DNA of 64,000 nucleotides from Ligilactobacillus pabuli (GCF_022836475.1 NZ_BQXH01000010.1:1-64000), one strand, 5' to 3'. Shown: positions 42,187 to 51,895, counted from the stretch's first letter. Notes: generated from the letters alone by a model not told the origin. Numbers and translations: made by a program.

Positions 42187-42822
42187 ATGAAGAAAAATGC
42201 TTCATTTATCGCTATAGTAACTATCTTGGTGTTGAGTGTGATCAGTGCCGTTATTTTTGTGAAAAATGAATACGACAGAAAGACAATTAGTAGAAAAAAT
42301 GAAAGTACTAGTGTAACAAAGATTAGATACAATCAGACATACACTTATGATTCAACTAAAGACGGTTCGTATCATCCGTCATACATTAAGTTTATTGACC
42401 GTTCTCATTATGTGGCGATACCAGTTCTTAATACCACAGAAGATGTTGCAGAAGATGGAGTTATGGTTGCCTTTTTACAAGGTAAATATCAAAAAGATAA
42501 AAACAAACTGCAGTTGGGATACGATGTGCATAATACTACTCTAATTTTTGATGATAACGATAAGTTCAAACGAGGAATATTTGAAAAAATAGAGTCAGAT
42601 AGTTCTCGGCAATCCCAAAAGGCTAAATTTCCCTTTGAAGAAAACTACCTAAAGAAAAAAGGCAAGTATTATGTCTATCGTTGGAAAACAAGACAAGGAG
42701 ATTATCCACACCATGCCACTACAGGTTTCGTACGTTTAAAAAAATCCAAGTTAGATATTCCATCAACTGAAAAAGAATTTATCCAACGGTATCATAAAAA
42801 GCAAAAACACCAACAAGAATAA
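42187..42822 (+). CDS. Hypothetical membrane-anchored or secreted protein
   Basis: The 211-residue protein starts with a positively charged tip and one hydrophobic helix (about 6-25), without a lipobox, followed by a hydrophilic, lysine-rich, beta-strand-like domain (YNQTYTYDSTKDGSYHPSYIK...). GAGGAGA lies eight bases upstream. It is AT-richer than its neighbours. I do not recognise a family; an extracellular role is inferred from the N-terminus. Confidence 0.7.
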   Translation: MKKNASFIAIVTILVLSVISAVIFVKNEYDRKTISRKNESTSVTKIRYNQTYTYDSTKDGSYHPSYIKFIDRSHYVAIPVLNTTEDVAEDGVMVAFLQGKYQKDKNKLQLGYDVHNTTLIFDDNDKFKRGIFEKIESDSSRQSQKAKFPFEENYLKKKGKYYVYRWKTRQGDYPHHATTGFVRLKKSKLDIPSTEKEFIQRYHKKQKHQQE

Positions 42823-43055
42823 ACTTTCTGAGGGTTTGTTATGCCGCCAAGCTTTACTGGTCAACTGGCATAAGTATCATCAGCCGTCAATTAATGTTAG
42901 ACTTAACGTGACTTAAGACAGAAACAACTGACAAATTTGACGTTGGTTACGCAAAATTACTAAAAAACAGGGCTAATTTGCAGAAAAACTTGAAATCTGT
43001 CTCGATTTTCTGTAAAATATTACAGTGCATGATTATCTGAAGGGAGGAAATTAAA
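42823..43055. other. Intergenic region with a short hairpin
   Basis: TTATGCCGCCAAGC...GGCATAA (42839-42870) could end the preceding transcript, though no T-run follows. The rest precedes the small basic protein gene, with TTTTCTGTAAAATATTA as an AT-rich promoter candidate at about 43008-43024. Confidence 0.35.
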
Positions 43056-43196
43056 ATGTCACATAACGATCATATCGGTACAGCTAACGACCGTCGTAAG
43101 GTTAACAATATTAACGTTAAGAACCGTCGTAAACAACATTTGGCAGTTCTTGATTTCTTAAAGAAACAAGAAGAAGCTGAAAAGTCTGCTAAATAA
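43056..43196 (+). CDS. Small basic protein of 46 residues
   Basis: The frame MSHNDHIGTANDRRKVNNIN then VKNRRKQHLAVLDFLKKQEE has a strong GGGAGG ten bases upstream. It is rich in Lys, Arg and Asn, with a helical C-terminus and no membrane segment. No family is recognised. A nucleic-acid-binding role would fit its charge but is only a guess. It stands alone between intergenic spacers. Confidence 0.7.
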   Translation: MSHNDHIGTANDRRKVNNINVKNRRKQHLAVLDFLKKQEEAEKSAK

Positions 43197-43558
43197 ATTC
43201 AGCGCTGCTCGGCCAAAAGCCTGGTGGAGCTGACCTAAAATAAGATTACAGCACGGTGTTTCCGGCTCGAGCGGAATCTCCGCGTTCTTAGCTTAGGGGT
43301 TAGTTTCAATTAATTGAACAAATTAATAGCTCCACATGGGCCCAAGTTTTTGAGCACATGTGGATTTATTTTTGCTCTCAATTTGGGAGAGGTCAGCCAA
43401 TTATTTTGCAGTTTGCCGAGATTTAGTGCATAATTCAAGGACAGTGTGACAAAAAAGTCCTGTTAAGACAAGTATTTTTTCAGATAATCAGTGAAGAAGA
43501 GCCGCTTGTTTAATGAGCGGGATAGAATTGAAGCCGGAAGAGATAGGAGAATTAAGCA
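43197..43558. other. Intergenic region with terminator-like hairpin
   Basis: CTCCACATG...CACATGTGGA with TTTATTTTT (43331-43375) can terminate the small gene. A G+C-rich stretch before it (43200-43300, with GGCTCGAGCGGAATCTCCG) has several short inverted repeats and is not explained. Confidence 0.4.
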
Positions 43559-45106
43559 ATGAGTGTTTTAGAAGTTGAACATCTATCAATGGCTTTTGCA
43601 GATAAACAGTTATATGAAGATGCATCATTTCGTTTTAATAAAGAAGACCATATGGGCATTATTGGCCAAAATGGGGCGGGAAAGTCGACCCTGATCAAAT
43701 TATTGACGGGGACCGAATTGCCGGATGAAGGAACTGTTAAATGGCAAAATAATATTACCATTGGCTATTTAGATCAGTACGTTAAAGCTGGGCAAGGACA
43801 AACGATCGGTGAGTTTTTGCACACGGCTTTTGCTTACTTATTTAAATTAGCGGATCGTCAGGCTGAATGTTACGCGCAGTACGCGACGGACATGAATGAC
43901 GAGTTACTAGAAGAAGCGGGCAAGATCCAAGAAAAATTGGAAGCCGCTGATTTCTATGAGATCGATACGAAAATTGCCCAGGTAATGACTGGGTTGGGGA
44001 TCGATGCGATCGGTGTCGACAAACAGGTCAGTGAATGTTCTGGTGGTCAGCGTTCCAAGATCATCCTGGCCAAATTGTTGTTGGAAGAGCCCGACGTATT
44101 AATGCTGGACGAACCAACTAACTATTTGGACACGGAACATATTGAATGGTTAACTAACTATTTGAACAACTTTGAAGGTTGTTATATGGTAATTTCCCAT
44201 GATTTTGATTTCTTGGAAAAAATCACCAACTGTATTATTGACGTGGCTTTTGGAAAAATTATCAAATATACGGGGAGCTTCCGTTCTGCGGTCAAGCAAA
44301 AAGAAGTTAAAAAAGAAGTACAGCGTAAGGCCTATGAAAAGCAACGTCAACAAATTGAAAAAGATGAAGCTTACATTCGCAGAAACAAGGCTGGGACACG
44401 GTCGACGATGGCTAAATCGCGGCAAAAGCGGTTGGACAAGATGGAAAGAATCACGCCGCCAAGTGATAACTTACAATCTCACTTTAATTTCCCTTATGTG
44501 AACTTAATGTCGTCTGAAGTTTTGACCGTCAAGGATCTGTCTGTGGGCTACAAGAGTCCTTTACTAGAACCGGTGACTTTCTCAATGTCTCACGGTGAAA
44601 AAGTTGTGCTAAAAGGATTTAACGGTGCAGGTAAATCGACCTTGATCAAATCAATTCTAGGCCGGATCCCAGTTTTCGGCGGTTCTGCCAAATTCGTGCC
44701 AGCAGTTAAAATCGCTTATTTTGACCAGGACTTGGTGTGGGATGATCCTGATTTATCACCATTAAAGACGATTCAAAATGAGTTCCCTAAATTAGAGCCA
44801 AAGACGATCCGGCAACGTTTGGCCCGTGCCGGGTTGAATGCCGCGAACGCGATGAAGCCCATGAAACTTTTAAGTGGTGGGGAACAGACTAAGGTTAAAT
44901 TAAGTGCGCTAGAATTAGTGCCAAGCAACTTTATTATCATGGATGAACCGACTAACCATTTGGATGACGAGACCAAGCATGCTTTGCGCGAATCCTTGCA
45001 GGCCTTTGACGGCAATGTGTTGCTCGTGACCCATGAGCCGGACTTTTATGAGGGTTGGATCGACAAGATTTTTGACGTCGCCGCCGCTCGAATTAAAAAA
45101 GACTAA
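43559..45106 (+). CDS. ABC-F family ATPase (ribosome-associated type)
   Basis: The 515-residue protein has two ABC domains in one chain and no membrane segments. Walker A GQNGAGKST (about 36-44) and GFNGAGKST; signatures CSGGQRSK and LSGGEQTK; Walker B MLDEPTNYLD and IMDEPTNHLD. The charged linker (about 240-300) is the P-site interaction motif of ABC-F factors. The overall pattern is closest to the YbiT/YkpA group of translation factors rather than to the antibiotic-protection Msr/Lsa proteins. AGGAGAATTAAGC precedes the ATG. Confidence 0.9.
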   Translation: MSVLEVEHLSMAFADKQLYEDASFRFNKEDHMGIIGQNGAGKSTLIKLLTGTELPDEGTVKWQNNITIGYLDQYVKAGQGQTIGEFLHTAFAYLFKLADRQAECYAQYATDMNDELLEEAGKIQEKLEAADFYEIDTKIAQVMTGLGIDAIGVDKQVSECSGGQRSKIILAKLLLEEPDVLMLDEPTNYLDTEHIEWLTNYLNNFEGCYMVISHDFDFLEKITNCIIDVAFGKIIKYTGSFRSAVKQKEVKKEVQRKAYEKQRQQIEKDEAYIRRNKAGTRSTMAKSRQKRLDKMERITPPSDNLQSHFNFPYVNLMSSEVLTVKDLSVGYKSPLLEPVTFSMSHGEKVVLKGFNGAGKSTLIKSILGRIPVFGGSAKFVPAVKIAYFDQDLVWDDPDLSPLKTIQNEFPKLEPKTIRQRLARAGLNAANAMKPMKLLSGGEQTKVKLSALELVPSNFIIMDEPTNHLDDETKHALRESLQAFDGNVLLVTHEPDFYEGWIDKIFDVAAARIKKD

Positions 45107-45167
45107 AAGCATCGGGTGAAATGAAACAGCAGCTCTTGTTTTAAGCAACCCGACTAAAATCATAAAA

Positions 45168-45211
45168 AGGTGCAAAATTTTGGGAAAACCAGAATTTTGC
45201 ACCTTTTTGTG
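45168..45211 (+). terminator. Terminator after the ABC-F gene
   Basis: GGTGCAAAATTTTGG / CCAGAATTTTGCACC followed by TTTTT. Confidence 0.88.
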
Positions 45212-45426
45212 TACAGCCGGCTGCGATCAGCAACGAGGTGAGGTACAGCTGGAGAAGTCCGGAAGGGGCCTGAGTAGCGTCCCCGTAGGTAGGTAAAAAG
45301 CGGGCTAAAACATTAATTATGTATTACGATCCAGAAGTTTGAAAGCAAGTTTGAAAATAATTGACTAAGTTAGTGAATACGCTTACACTTAAATAGAACC
45401 AAATTGATTTACGGGAGGAATTTTTC

Positions 45427-47025
45427 ATGCATAATTTCCATGGTAAACGTACATACCAGCTGGCTTTAGTTGCTTTATCAGCCGCGCTGGTTTTTGGCGG
45501 CGCTTGTGGCCTGAATAAAGCGCATAGTCGGGTGGAGGCCAAGGCAGTGCCAGCCAAAACAATCAACGACCTGCCCATCAGTGATGAGCAGTATCGAAAT
45601 GCTTCAGCTAGTGAGCTGGCACAAATGATCCGCGATGGCAAAGTGACCAGCCAGCAGTTGATCAAGCATGCCACCGCTTTAGTCAAACGGGACAATCCTG
45701 ACTTAAACGCGGTGATCAGTTTGCGCGAGAAGCAGGCACTTAAAGAAGCAGACGGGTTGAAGGATAACGGGCAGCCATTTTATGGTGTGCCGATTTTGAT
45801 CAAGGGTTTGGGCCAGCCTTTGAAAGGTGAATCCAGCACCAATGGGTTGAAGCCGTTGAAAGGCAGGACCGCAGAAAACACATCGGATTACGTCAAACGG
45901 GTGCAGTCCCTCGGCTTCGTGATCATTGGACAAACTAACTATCCGGAATTAGGTTTGACGAACGTGACGAAGTCCAAACTATATGGTGATGCGCATAATC
46001 CATGGAATTTGAAATATAATACTGGCGGTTCATCCGGCGGTGGTGTGGCTAGTTTGGCCAAAAGTATCGTCCCGCTTACAACGGGTAACGATGCAGGCGG
46101 CTCGCTGCGCATTCCAGCGTCATGGTCTGGTGTAATTGGATTGAAACCCACGCAAGGCGTGATCGTCGGTGACGACACAGTGCCTTCATCGGTCAACTTT
46201 GCCAACTCTAAAAATATTGCTGACCTCAAACAATATTTCACAGGCATGATCAATCAGGATAACCAAGAAAAACTAGTGAAAGAGCCCATGACGGACCTCA
46301 AGAAGTACCCGATTGCGTACTCAACCAAGTCGCCAGTGGGCACAAAAGTTAGCAAGGACGCTGTCAAAGCAGTTAAGCAAGCAGTTAAATTTTTGCGGGC
46401 GCAGGGCTATACAGTTGTTAAAAAAGATGCCCCAGTCGATGGTGAAAAATTGATGAAGACTTATTATACAGAATCAACTCCAACTGGTACGAGTGCCAAT
46501 GAGTTGATCAAGGCCAAGACTGGACATAACATGAAATATAAAGATGTTTCTCCAATGACGTGGGCGTTGTATCAGGCAGATAAGAAACAACCAAAGACAA
46601 TGCCTAAAGAAGTCGCAGCCGAAAATAAGTTAGTTGACCAGCAAATGACGGAATTTCATCACAAATATCCGCTTTATTTGACACCGACAACAGCGAAGAC
46701 TGCGGCTAAAAATAGTGATCCGGCTTATTTGCCGAAGTACACTAAAAAGTTGCACAAGATCTCCAAATTGGGGCACAAAAAGCAAATTCAGTTGATCTAT
46801 GATGCTTGGCTGCATGGTTTGGCTAAAACACCATTTACTCAGTTAGCCAACGTTTCGGGTGAACCAGCTATTAGTTTGCCAACTTATGTCTCCAAAAAAG
46901 GTCTACCATTGGGGATTCAATTTGAAGCCGCTAAGGGCCAAGACCAACTCTTGTTACAAGTGGGTCAGTTATTTGAAGATCACGACCAGTTCCAATTTTT
47001 AGATGATTATCAAGCGCGCAAATAA
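45427..47025 (+). CDS. Secreted amidase (amidase signature family)
   Basis: The 532-residue protein starts with a signal peptide (QLALVALSAALVFGGACG) and then an amidase-signature enzyme. The catalytic Lys is in VPILIKG (about 120-126), and the Gly/Ser-rich GGSSGGGVASLAKS with TTGNDAGGSLRIPASWSG holds the cis-Ser and nucleophile Ser (about 199-232). A secreted amidase could act on peptidoglycan-derived or environmental amides. Cys-27 follows G-A, so a lipoprotein is possible but the lipobox is poor. It ends in a tandem hairpin array. Confidence 0.9.
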   Translation: MHNFHGKRTYQLALVALSAALVFGGACGLNKAHSRVEAKAVPAKTINDLPISDEQYRNASASELAQMIRDGKVTSQQLIKHATALVKRDNPDLNAVISLREKQALKEADGLKDNGQPFYGVPILIKGLGQPLKGESSTNGLKPLKGRTAENTSDYVKRVQSLGFVIIGQTNYPELGLTNVTKSKLYGDAHNPWNLKYNTGGSSGGGVASLAKSIVPLTTGNDAGGSLRIPASWSGVIGLKPTQGVIVGDDTVPSSVNFANSKNIADLKQYFTGMINQDNQEKLVKEPMTDLKKYPIAYSTKSPVGTKVSKDAVKAVKQAVKFLRAQGYTVVKKDAPVDGEKLMKTYYTESTPTGTSANELIKAKTGHNMKYKDVSPMTWALYQADKKQPKTMPKEVAAENKLVDQQMTEFHHKYPLYLTPTTAKTAAKNSDPAYLPKYTKKLHKISKLGHKKQIQLIYDAWLHGLAKTPFTQLANVSGEPAISLPTYVSKKGLPLGIQFEAAKGQDQLLLQVGQLFEDHDQFQFLDDYQARK

Positions 47026-47059
47026 ATTCTAGAATCAACATTCAGTTAGAGAAGGTACA

Positions 47060-47226
47060 ACTGGGTGTAAGTTAGAGGAAGTTCCCCCAGTTGGAGCGTG
47101 ACTGGGTGTAAGTTAGAGGAAGTTCCCCCCAGTTGGAGCGTGACTGGGTGTAAGTTAGAGGAAGTTCCCCCCAGTTGGAGCGTGACTGGGTATAAGTCAA
47201 AGAAAGTTGCCCCCAGTTGAAGTGTG
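47060..47226 (+). repeat. Tandem hairpin array, four units of 41-42 bp
   Basis: Units begin at 47060, 47101, 47143 and 47185. Each starts ACTGGG and contains CCCCCAGT, so each unit can fold back on itself. The fourth differs most and merges into the terminator. Confidence 0.9.
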
Positions 47227-47243
47227 ACTGGGGGCAACTTTTT
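47205..47243 (+). terminator. Terminator of the amidase gene
   Basis: AGTTGCCCCCAGT / ACTGGGGGCAACT is a 13-bp perfect stem followed by TTTTT. The preceding tandem units look like copies of its 5' part. Confidence 0.9.
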
Positions 47244-47357
47244 GGTTAAGTGAGTTTAGAATGGGGAAATTATGAGAATTAGCCGTCTTTGGCACCTTCA
47301 TTTGCAGAAAATGCTAAAATGGAAGCGGAAAACAATTTGGATAAAGGACTGATTTAA

Positions 47358-48776
47358 ATGAACGAAAGCGCATGTACTACGATTTTAGTGGGAAAGAAAG
47401 CCAGCATTGACGGCTCAACTATGATTGCCCGAAATGATGATACTTTCTTGCCACTGACACCCCAACGTTTTGTGATGCAGCCAGCTGTATCTGGTCGGCA
47501 TGAAACATTGGCATCAAACATGAATGGTTTCAAGGCACCATTGCCAGAGTCCGGCTACAAAACGACCTTCACTCCAAACGTGGAAGTCGACAAGTGGGGC
47601 GTTTTTAATGAAACCTCGATCAACGAGAAAAATGTCGCTATGTCATCAACAGAATCTGTTTACGGCAATGAACGGGCATTAGCTTATGATCCATGGGTCA
47701 AAGACGGTTTAGCCGAAGACTCCTTACAAACGATGGTTGCTCCTTATATTGATTCTGCCCGTGGCGGAGTCAAATATTTAGGTGACCTGATCAAAGAATA
47801 TGGTTCACCAGAAGGAAACGGGATCTTGTTATCAGACGCAGATGAAGTTTGGTATATGGAAATCGTAACGGGTCACCACTGGGCCGCTACTCGGATCCCA
47901 GACGATGCCTATGCGATCGCTGCGAACCAAGTTGCCCAGGATTTCATTGATTTTGATGACCCAGACAATTATCAGTGGTCCGATGGCCTGCAAGAATTCG
48001 TGGCAGAACATCATTTGAATCCTGCTAAGGAAGGCTTTAATTTCCGCCGAATCTTTGGGACAGATAACGAAAAAGACCGCCACTACAACACACCGCGCGT
48101 GTGGTATGGTCAACGCTGCTTCAACCCAGAAATCGAGCAAGATCCGCAAAGCAGCAACTTGCCATTCATTTGCCATGCTAACCGGTTGTTGGCAGTCGAA
48201 GATTTAGAAGACGTCTTGAGCTCACATTATAATGAGACTCCTTACGATCCGTTGGGTCACGGCTCCGAAGCAGACAAGAAGAAATTCCGGCCAATTTCCT
48301 TGAACCGGACACAAAACTCACATGTTTTGCAAATTAGAAATGATGTCCCTAAAGCACAAGCTGCTTTAATGTGGATCTGTTTCGGTGTTCCTTCATTTAC
48401 ACCATACGTGCCATTTTACAGCAATGCTAACGACACTGATTCATCATGGAGCGAAACGTCGCAAGACTACAATTTAAAGGATGCTTACTGGATGTACCGG
48501 ACATTGTCGATGCTGACTGAATCGCATTACTCCAACTTCATCCAGGCTAACCGCGATTATTTGACGGAAGCTAAGGAAGTTCAGCATCGTTTGGTCGAAG
48601 AAACAGATCAGCACGCTGCGAAGTTAAGCGGTCAAGAATTAGTGGATTATTTGACGACGAGAAACCATGAGATGGTCGCTGACATGCGTGACCGGACCAT
48701 GACTGAGATCGGCAACTTTATCAAACAAGGGCTGACATTATCCAAACTGACCTTTGATATGGATGCTAATTTATAA
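47358..48776 (+). CDS. pepD: C69 family dipeptidase (PepD)
   Basis: PepD is an N-terminal-nucleophile dipeptidase of lactobacilli. The 472 residues begin MNESACTTILVGKKASIDGS; Cys-6 becomes the nucleophile after removal of the first residues. IARNDD and the C-terminal DMRDRTMTEIGNFI are typical. No signal peptide, so it is cytosolic. A structured repeat begins two bases after the stop. Confidence 0.94.
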   Translation: MNESACTTILVGKKASIDGSTMIARNDDTFLPLTPQRFVMQPAVSGRHETLASNMNGFKAPLPESGYKTTFTPNVEVDKWGVFNETSINEKNVAMSSTESVYGNERALAYDPWVKDGLAEDSLQTMVAPYIDSARGGVKYLGDLIKEYGSPEGNGILLSDADEVWYMEIVTGHHWAATRIPDDAYAIAANQVAQDFIDFDDPDNYQWSDGLQEFVAEHHLNPAKEGFNFRRIFGTDNEKDRHYNTPRVWYGQRCFNPEIEQDPQSSNLPFICHANRLLAVEDLEDVLSSHYNETPYDPLGHGSEADKKKFRPISLNRTQNSHVLQIRNDVPKAQAALMWICFGVPSFTPYVPFYSNANDTDSSWSETSQDYNLKDAYWMYRTLSMLTESHYSNFIQANRDYLTEAKEVQHRLVEETDQHAAKLSGQELVDYLTTRNHEMVADMRDRTMTEIGNFIKQGLTLSKLTFDMDANL

Positions 48777-48778
48777 AA

Positions 48779-48896
48779 ACAGAGCGGAGTGAAACGGGTA
48801 GAAAGTGAGCACCAGCGGAACTCAGGAGTTAATGCGGTTTAGGCATTGACCCTGAGTTTGGATAGGCAGAGCTTTCTGTTTCAAGTAGCTCGATTA
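48779..48896 (+). repeat. Structured repeat after pepD
   Basis: Complete, with GTGAAAC/GTTTCA, AGAAAG/CTTTCT and AACTCAGG/CCTGAGTT pairing. The end is GTAGCTCGATTA. Confidence 0.85.
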
Positions 48897-48975
48897 GTAA
48901 TTTCGGAGGCTGACTGTCCTGATTGCAGGATAGCCAGCCTTTTTAATACCAATTAAAGCGACATGTTGTGAGTTT

Positions 48976-49219
48976 GGCCCTAAGAATGGCAAAAGAAGGG
49001 CCAGACTGAATGTGTTTGGCCCTAAAAAATCGCAAAAGAAGGGCCAGACTGAATGTGTTTGGCCCTAAGAATGGCAAAAGAAGGGCCAGACTGAATGTGT
49101 TTGGCCCTAAGAATGGTAAAAGAAGGGCCAGACTGAATGTGTTTGGCCCTAAGAATGAGAAAAGAGGGGCCAGACTGAATGTGTTTGGCCCTAAAAAATC
49201 GCAAAAGAAGGGACCAAAC
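48976..49219. repeat. Tandem hairpin array, six units of 42-43 bp
   Basis: Units start at 48976, 49018, 49061, 49103, 49145 and 49187 with GGCCCT, and contain AGGGCC 22 bases on, so each is a hairpin. Units 2 and 6 share the variant AAAAAATCGC, so the order suggests block duplication. Both strands are open as repetitive peptides, which I take as a by-product. Confidence 0.9.
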
Positions 49220-49335
49220 CATTGGAAGCTAGCCACTCAATGAATTTGAATTTGGCAGAAGACTATTCATTAGTGTTAGAATAAATGAGACGATTCAGTT
49301 TGTTGAATCAAATTTAGGAAAACGAGGACAAAGCA

Positions 49336-50205
49336 GTGGATCATAAGACTGAGGCAGTGCACGACAACTTAGAAAATTGGAACGACCGTGCCGACGTTCA
49401 TGCGCATGGCGGTTATGGCGATTTGACTAAATTAATTAACGACCCGCACGAAATTACGGGCACAGTTCGGCGTGACCTGGCTGTTCTTCAGCCGTTTTTA
49501 CCCGAGCAGTCTGTAGCGGGTCAACGCTTGCTGCACCTGCAATGTCATATTGGTACGGATACGTTATGCTGGGCTCGTTTAGGAGCTCAATCAGTGGTGG
49601 GGCTGGATTTTTCACCGCAGTCGTTGACATATGCCCGTGACTTGGCCAAACAAGCAGGAGTCGAGATCAACTATGTCCAGGCGGATGCACGTTATGCTGC
49701 GGCGGCTTTACCTGAGCAGCAAGGGCAATTTGATGTGATCGTGACTAGTGCGGGGACCATTACGTGGTTGCCGGACCTGCAGGATTGGGCAGAATCGATC
49801 GCAAAACTTTTAGTACCCAACGGAATTTTTATGATCAGGGACAATCATCCGTTCTTGTTTGCCCTGGATAATGCCGGCTTAACGGTCACGGAAAATTATT
49901 TCAGCGGGACGGAATCGTTTTATGAAACGGACAGTTCTTATGCCGTCAGCGACCAGGCCGCTAGTACTTCAACCGCTAAAGTGAAACACCAGCGTAACCA
50001 TAATTGGGCGCATGACTTTCAAGAAATCATCTCAGTTTTAGTGGGCGCTGGCTTAACAGTTGAGGCACTTGGGGAGCACCAAGAGACCGACTGGCAGGCC
50101 TTACCGATGCTGACATATAATGAAAGTTTGGATGAATGGACGATGCCAAAAGGGTACCCGCAGCTGCCGCTGACCTTTTCGCTGGTGGTCCGGAAAAATA
50201 GTTAG
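49336..50205 (+). CDS. SAM-dependent class I methyltransferase
   Basis: The 289-residue protein has the SAM motif LLHLQCHIGTDTLCWARLGA (about 64-83) followed by VVGLDFSPQSL and an acidic VQADARYA. The core matches class I enzymes of the UbiE/Tam type. The target is unknown. GTG 49336 is used because GAGGA lies upstream. The downstream gene follows within about 65 bp. Confidence 0.85.
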   Translation: MDHKTEAVHDNLENWNDRADVHAHGGYGDLTKLINDPHEITGTVRRDLAVLQPFLPEQSVAGQRLLHLQCHIGTDTLCWARLGAQSVVGLDFSPQSLTYARDLAKQAGVEINYVQADARYAAAALPEQQGQFDVIVTSAGTITWLPDLQDWAESIAKLLVPNGIFMIRDNHPFLFALDNAGLTVTENYFSGTESFYETDSSYAVSDQAASTSTAKVKHQRNHNWAHDFQEIISVLVGAGLTVEALGEHQETDWQALPMLTYNESLDEWTMPKGYPQLPLTFSLVVRKNS

Positions 50206-50271
50206 CCTTTACTTTTGCTACTAGATACAAGTACAATACTTGCTAGAATTTCTTTTGAGGATGTGGAAAAA

Positions 50272-50769
50272 ATGACAGAAATTATCGTCAATGATTTTAT
50301 TGAAAAAATAACGAATGAAGATTACGAAATTAAACAGGTCGAAGCTAACGAGGCTGACTTTAAGTCCAAAGCTAGTGAACTAGTCACACAATTGGTCGCC
50401 AATTTCTTAGCAACTGTTGCTGCTGACAAACTGGCACAAAGCCGCTTATTATTACAAACAACCACTGAAGAGCCGATTATTATTAGTTTGGAAAGCGGCA
50501 TCGTGAACTTACCGTTTGAAAATATTAAACAGGTCGACAACTTCTTTATGGAGCCCGAAAATTCAGTAGATTTAATGGTAAACTTGATCGTTAAACACCC
50601 CGATTTAAATGCCTCGGGCTTGCGGATCGATTCCATTGGGACCGTAACTGAACTCCAGGAAAATCAAGCTGACAAAGAACAGCAAATCACTAATCGAGTG
50701 GAAGAATTATTGCAAATGCTGACTGATAATTTAGCTGCCGCAGAAGCTGAGGATGAGCCAGAGAAATAA
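50272..50769 (+). CDS. Hypothetical soluble protein of 165 residues
   Basis: The product (MTEIIVNDFIEKITNEDYEIK...) is acidic, with no membrane segment, and ends in a Glu/Ala-rich tail. I start at ATG 50272 because TTGAGGATG is just upstream; the open frame from 50215 has no such site. It is 14 bp before the muramate regulator gene and may be co-transcribed with it. No family is recognised. Confidence 0.7.
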   Translation: MTEIIVNDFIEKITNEDYEIKQVEANEADFKSKASELVTQLVANFLATVAADKLAQSRLLLQTTTEEPIIISLESGIVNLPFENIKQVDNFFMEPENSVDLMVNLIVKHPDLNASGLRIDSIGTVTELQENQADKEQQITNRVEELLQMLTDNLAAAEAEDEPEK

Positions 50770-50783
50770 TCGAGGGAAAATTG

Positions 50784-51641
50784 ATGGAAAACATTTTGGT
50801 CTTGCTGCAAAATATCAGAAATAAGAGCAGTAAAAAAGAGCGGGTGTTGTGCGATTATATCTTGGACCATCCCACTGAAGTCATGCAGCTGTCAGTTCAA
50901 AGCTTGGCAGAACGTTGTCAAATTAGTGCAGCGACGGTCGTGCGTTTTTGTCGCCGGTTGGAATTAAACGGTTATTCAGATTTAAAGCTGCATCTTTCCG
51001 CCGCTGTGCAAGAAACTAAGGGACAAGAATATACTGAAATTGCCCCGGGAGAAAGTGCGGCACAAATTAGTGCAAAACTGCAGCTGCACTTCGAAAATGC
51101 GCTGAAAGTTACGGCCAATCATCTCGATAACCAGGTCATTGAAAAAATTGTGACTGCAATTCATAGTGCGTCACAAGTCCAGTTATTTGGGCTAGTTTCG
51201 TCATCGCTGGTCGTGCAAGATATTTATCAAAAGTTCAGCCGGTTAGGAATTTTAGCGACAGTAAACAATGATATTCACTTAGCTGCCACGTCTTTAGCAA
51301 CGGCTTCTTCCAAGGATGTTTTGTTGGTGGTTTCAACTAGTGGGACAACGGCGGAAGTTGTGCAGCTATTACAATTTGCGCAAGAAAAAGGACTAGTGAC
51401 AGTGTTGATGACAGCCGACGTTTCATCTAGGGGAGCCCAATTGGCTGACTATGTTTTAGCTAGTCAAAATTTGGGTGAATCAACTATTCGGCCGGGAGCA
51501 TCGACTTCGCTGGTGACAGAGTTTTTTGTGGCGGATGTCTTATTATTTAGGTATGTGGCTAAATATTATCAAGAAGTCCAGCCCCAGTTACGTGGGTCAC
51601 GGCAACTGATCGAACGGATCAATCAAAATTTAAATCAATAA
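50784..51641 (+). CDS. murR: MurR/RpiR family transcriptional regulator
   Basis: The 285-residue regulator has an N-terminal RpiR helix-turn-helix (SLAERCQISAATVVRFCRRLELNGYSDLK, about 41-69) and a C-terminal SIS sugar-phosphate domain (QLFGLVSSSLVVQDIYQKFSRLG and LLVVSTSGTTAEVV). Next to murQ and a muramate-type PTS, it most likely senses N-acetylmuramic acid 6-phosphate. Start ATG 50784 with GAGGG upstream. The symbol is by context. Confidence 0.85.
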   Translation: MENILVLLQNIRNKSSKKERVLCDYILDHPTEVMQLSVQSLAERCQISAATVVRFCRRLELNGYSDLKLHLSAAVQETKGQEYTEIAPGESAAQISAKLQLHFENALKVTANHLDNQVIEKIVTAIHSASQVQLFGLVSSSLVVQDIYQKFSRLGILATVNNDIHLAATSLATASSKDVLLVVSTSGTTAEVVQLLQFAQEKGLVTVLMTADVSSRGAQLADYVLASQNLGESTIRPGASTSLVTEFFVADVLLFRYVAKYYQEVQPQLRGSRQLIERINQNLNQ

Positions 51642-51649
51642 TTTGCAGC

Positions 51650-51777
51650 AGTCTGTGCCAACCGTTTAGCTCCCGAGCATCATCGTAACCCGACCTTTAA
51701 TGTGGTTTCGGCATTGAAGGCCGGGTTGGGATAAGCGGAAGGAGTTGCTTTGAGTAGCTCGACTAAGAATACAGAGC
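51650..51777 (+). repeat. Structured repeat after murR plus stub
   Basis: The 5' end is degraded (CAGTCTGTGCC) but CCCGAGCATCATCG, the paired central arm CCCGACCTTTAATG/CATTGAAGGCCGGG and GAGTAGCTCGACTA are intact. A closing ACAGAGC stub is at 51771-51777. Confidence 0.78.
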
Positions 51778-51813
51778 AAATTAAGTTACTTGTTTCATTT
51801 TGACGGCTTTTTG

Positions 51814-51895
51814 AGAAACTTTATTTCGCTTATCAAATAATTTTAATTAAAAAAAGTAAATATATTTTGAAGAATGCGGTTACAAATGGTAAAAT
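51814..51895 (+). promoter_or_regulatory. Promoter of the murQ-PTS operon with candidate operator
   Basis: TTGAAG (51867-51872), a 17-base spacer and TAAAAT (51890-51895) make a good promoter. The partial palindrome GAAACTTTATTTC (51814-51826) upstream is a candidate RpiR-type operator. AGAATGCGGTTACA in the spacer is a moderate match to a CcpA site. Confidence 0.55.

Noticed and set aside
48976-49219. Possible CRISPR array
   Set aside because: Units are contiguous and alike with no unique spacers, and no cas gene is seen.
48943-49243. Repetitive open frames on both strands
   Set aside because: They arise from the GGCCCT hairpin array; the units are open in several frames with no ribosome site.
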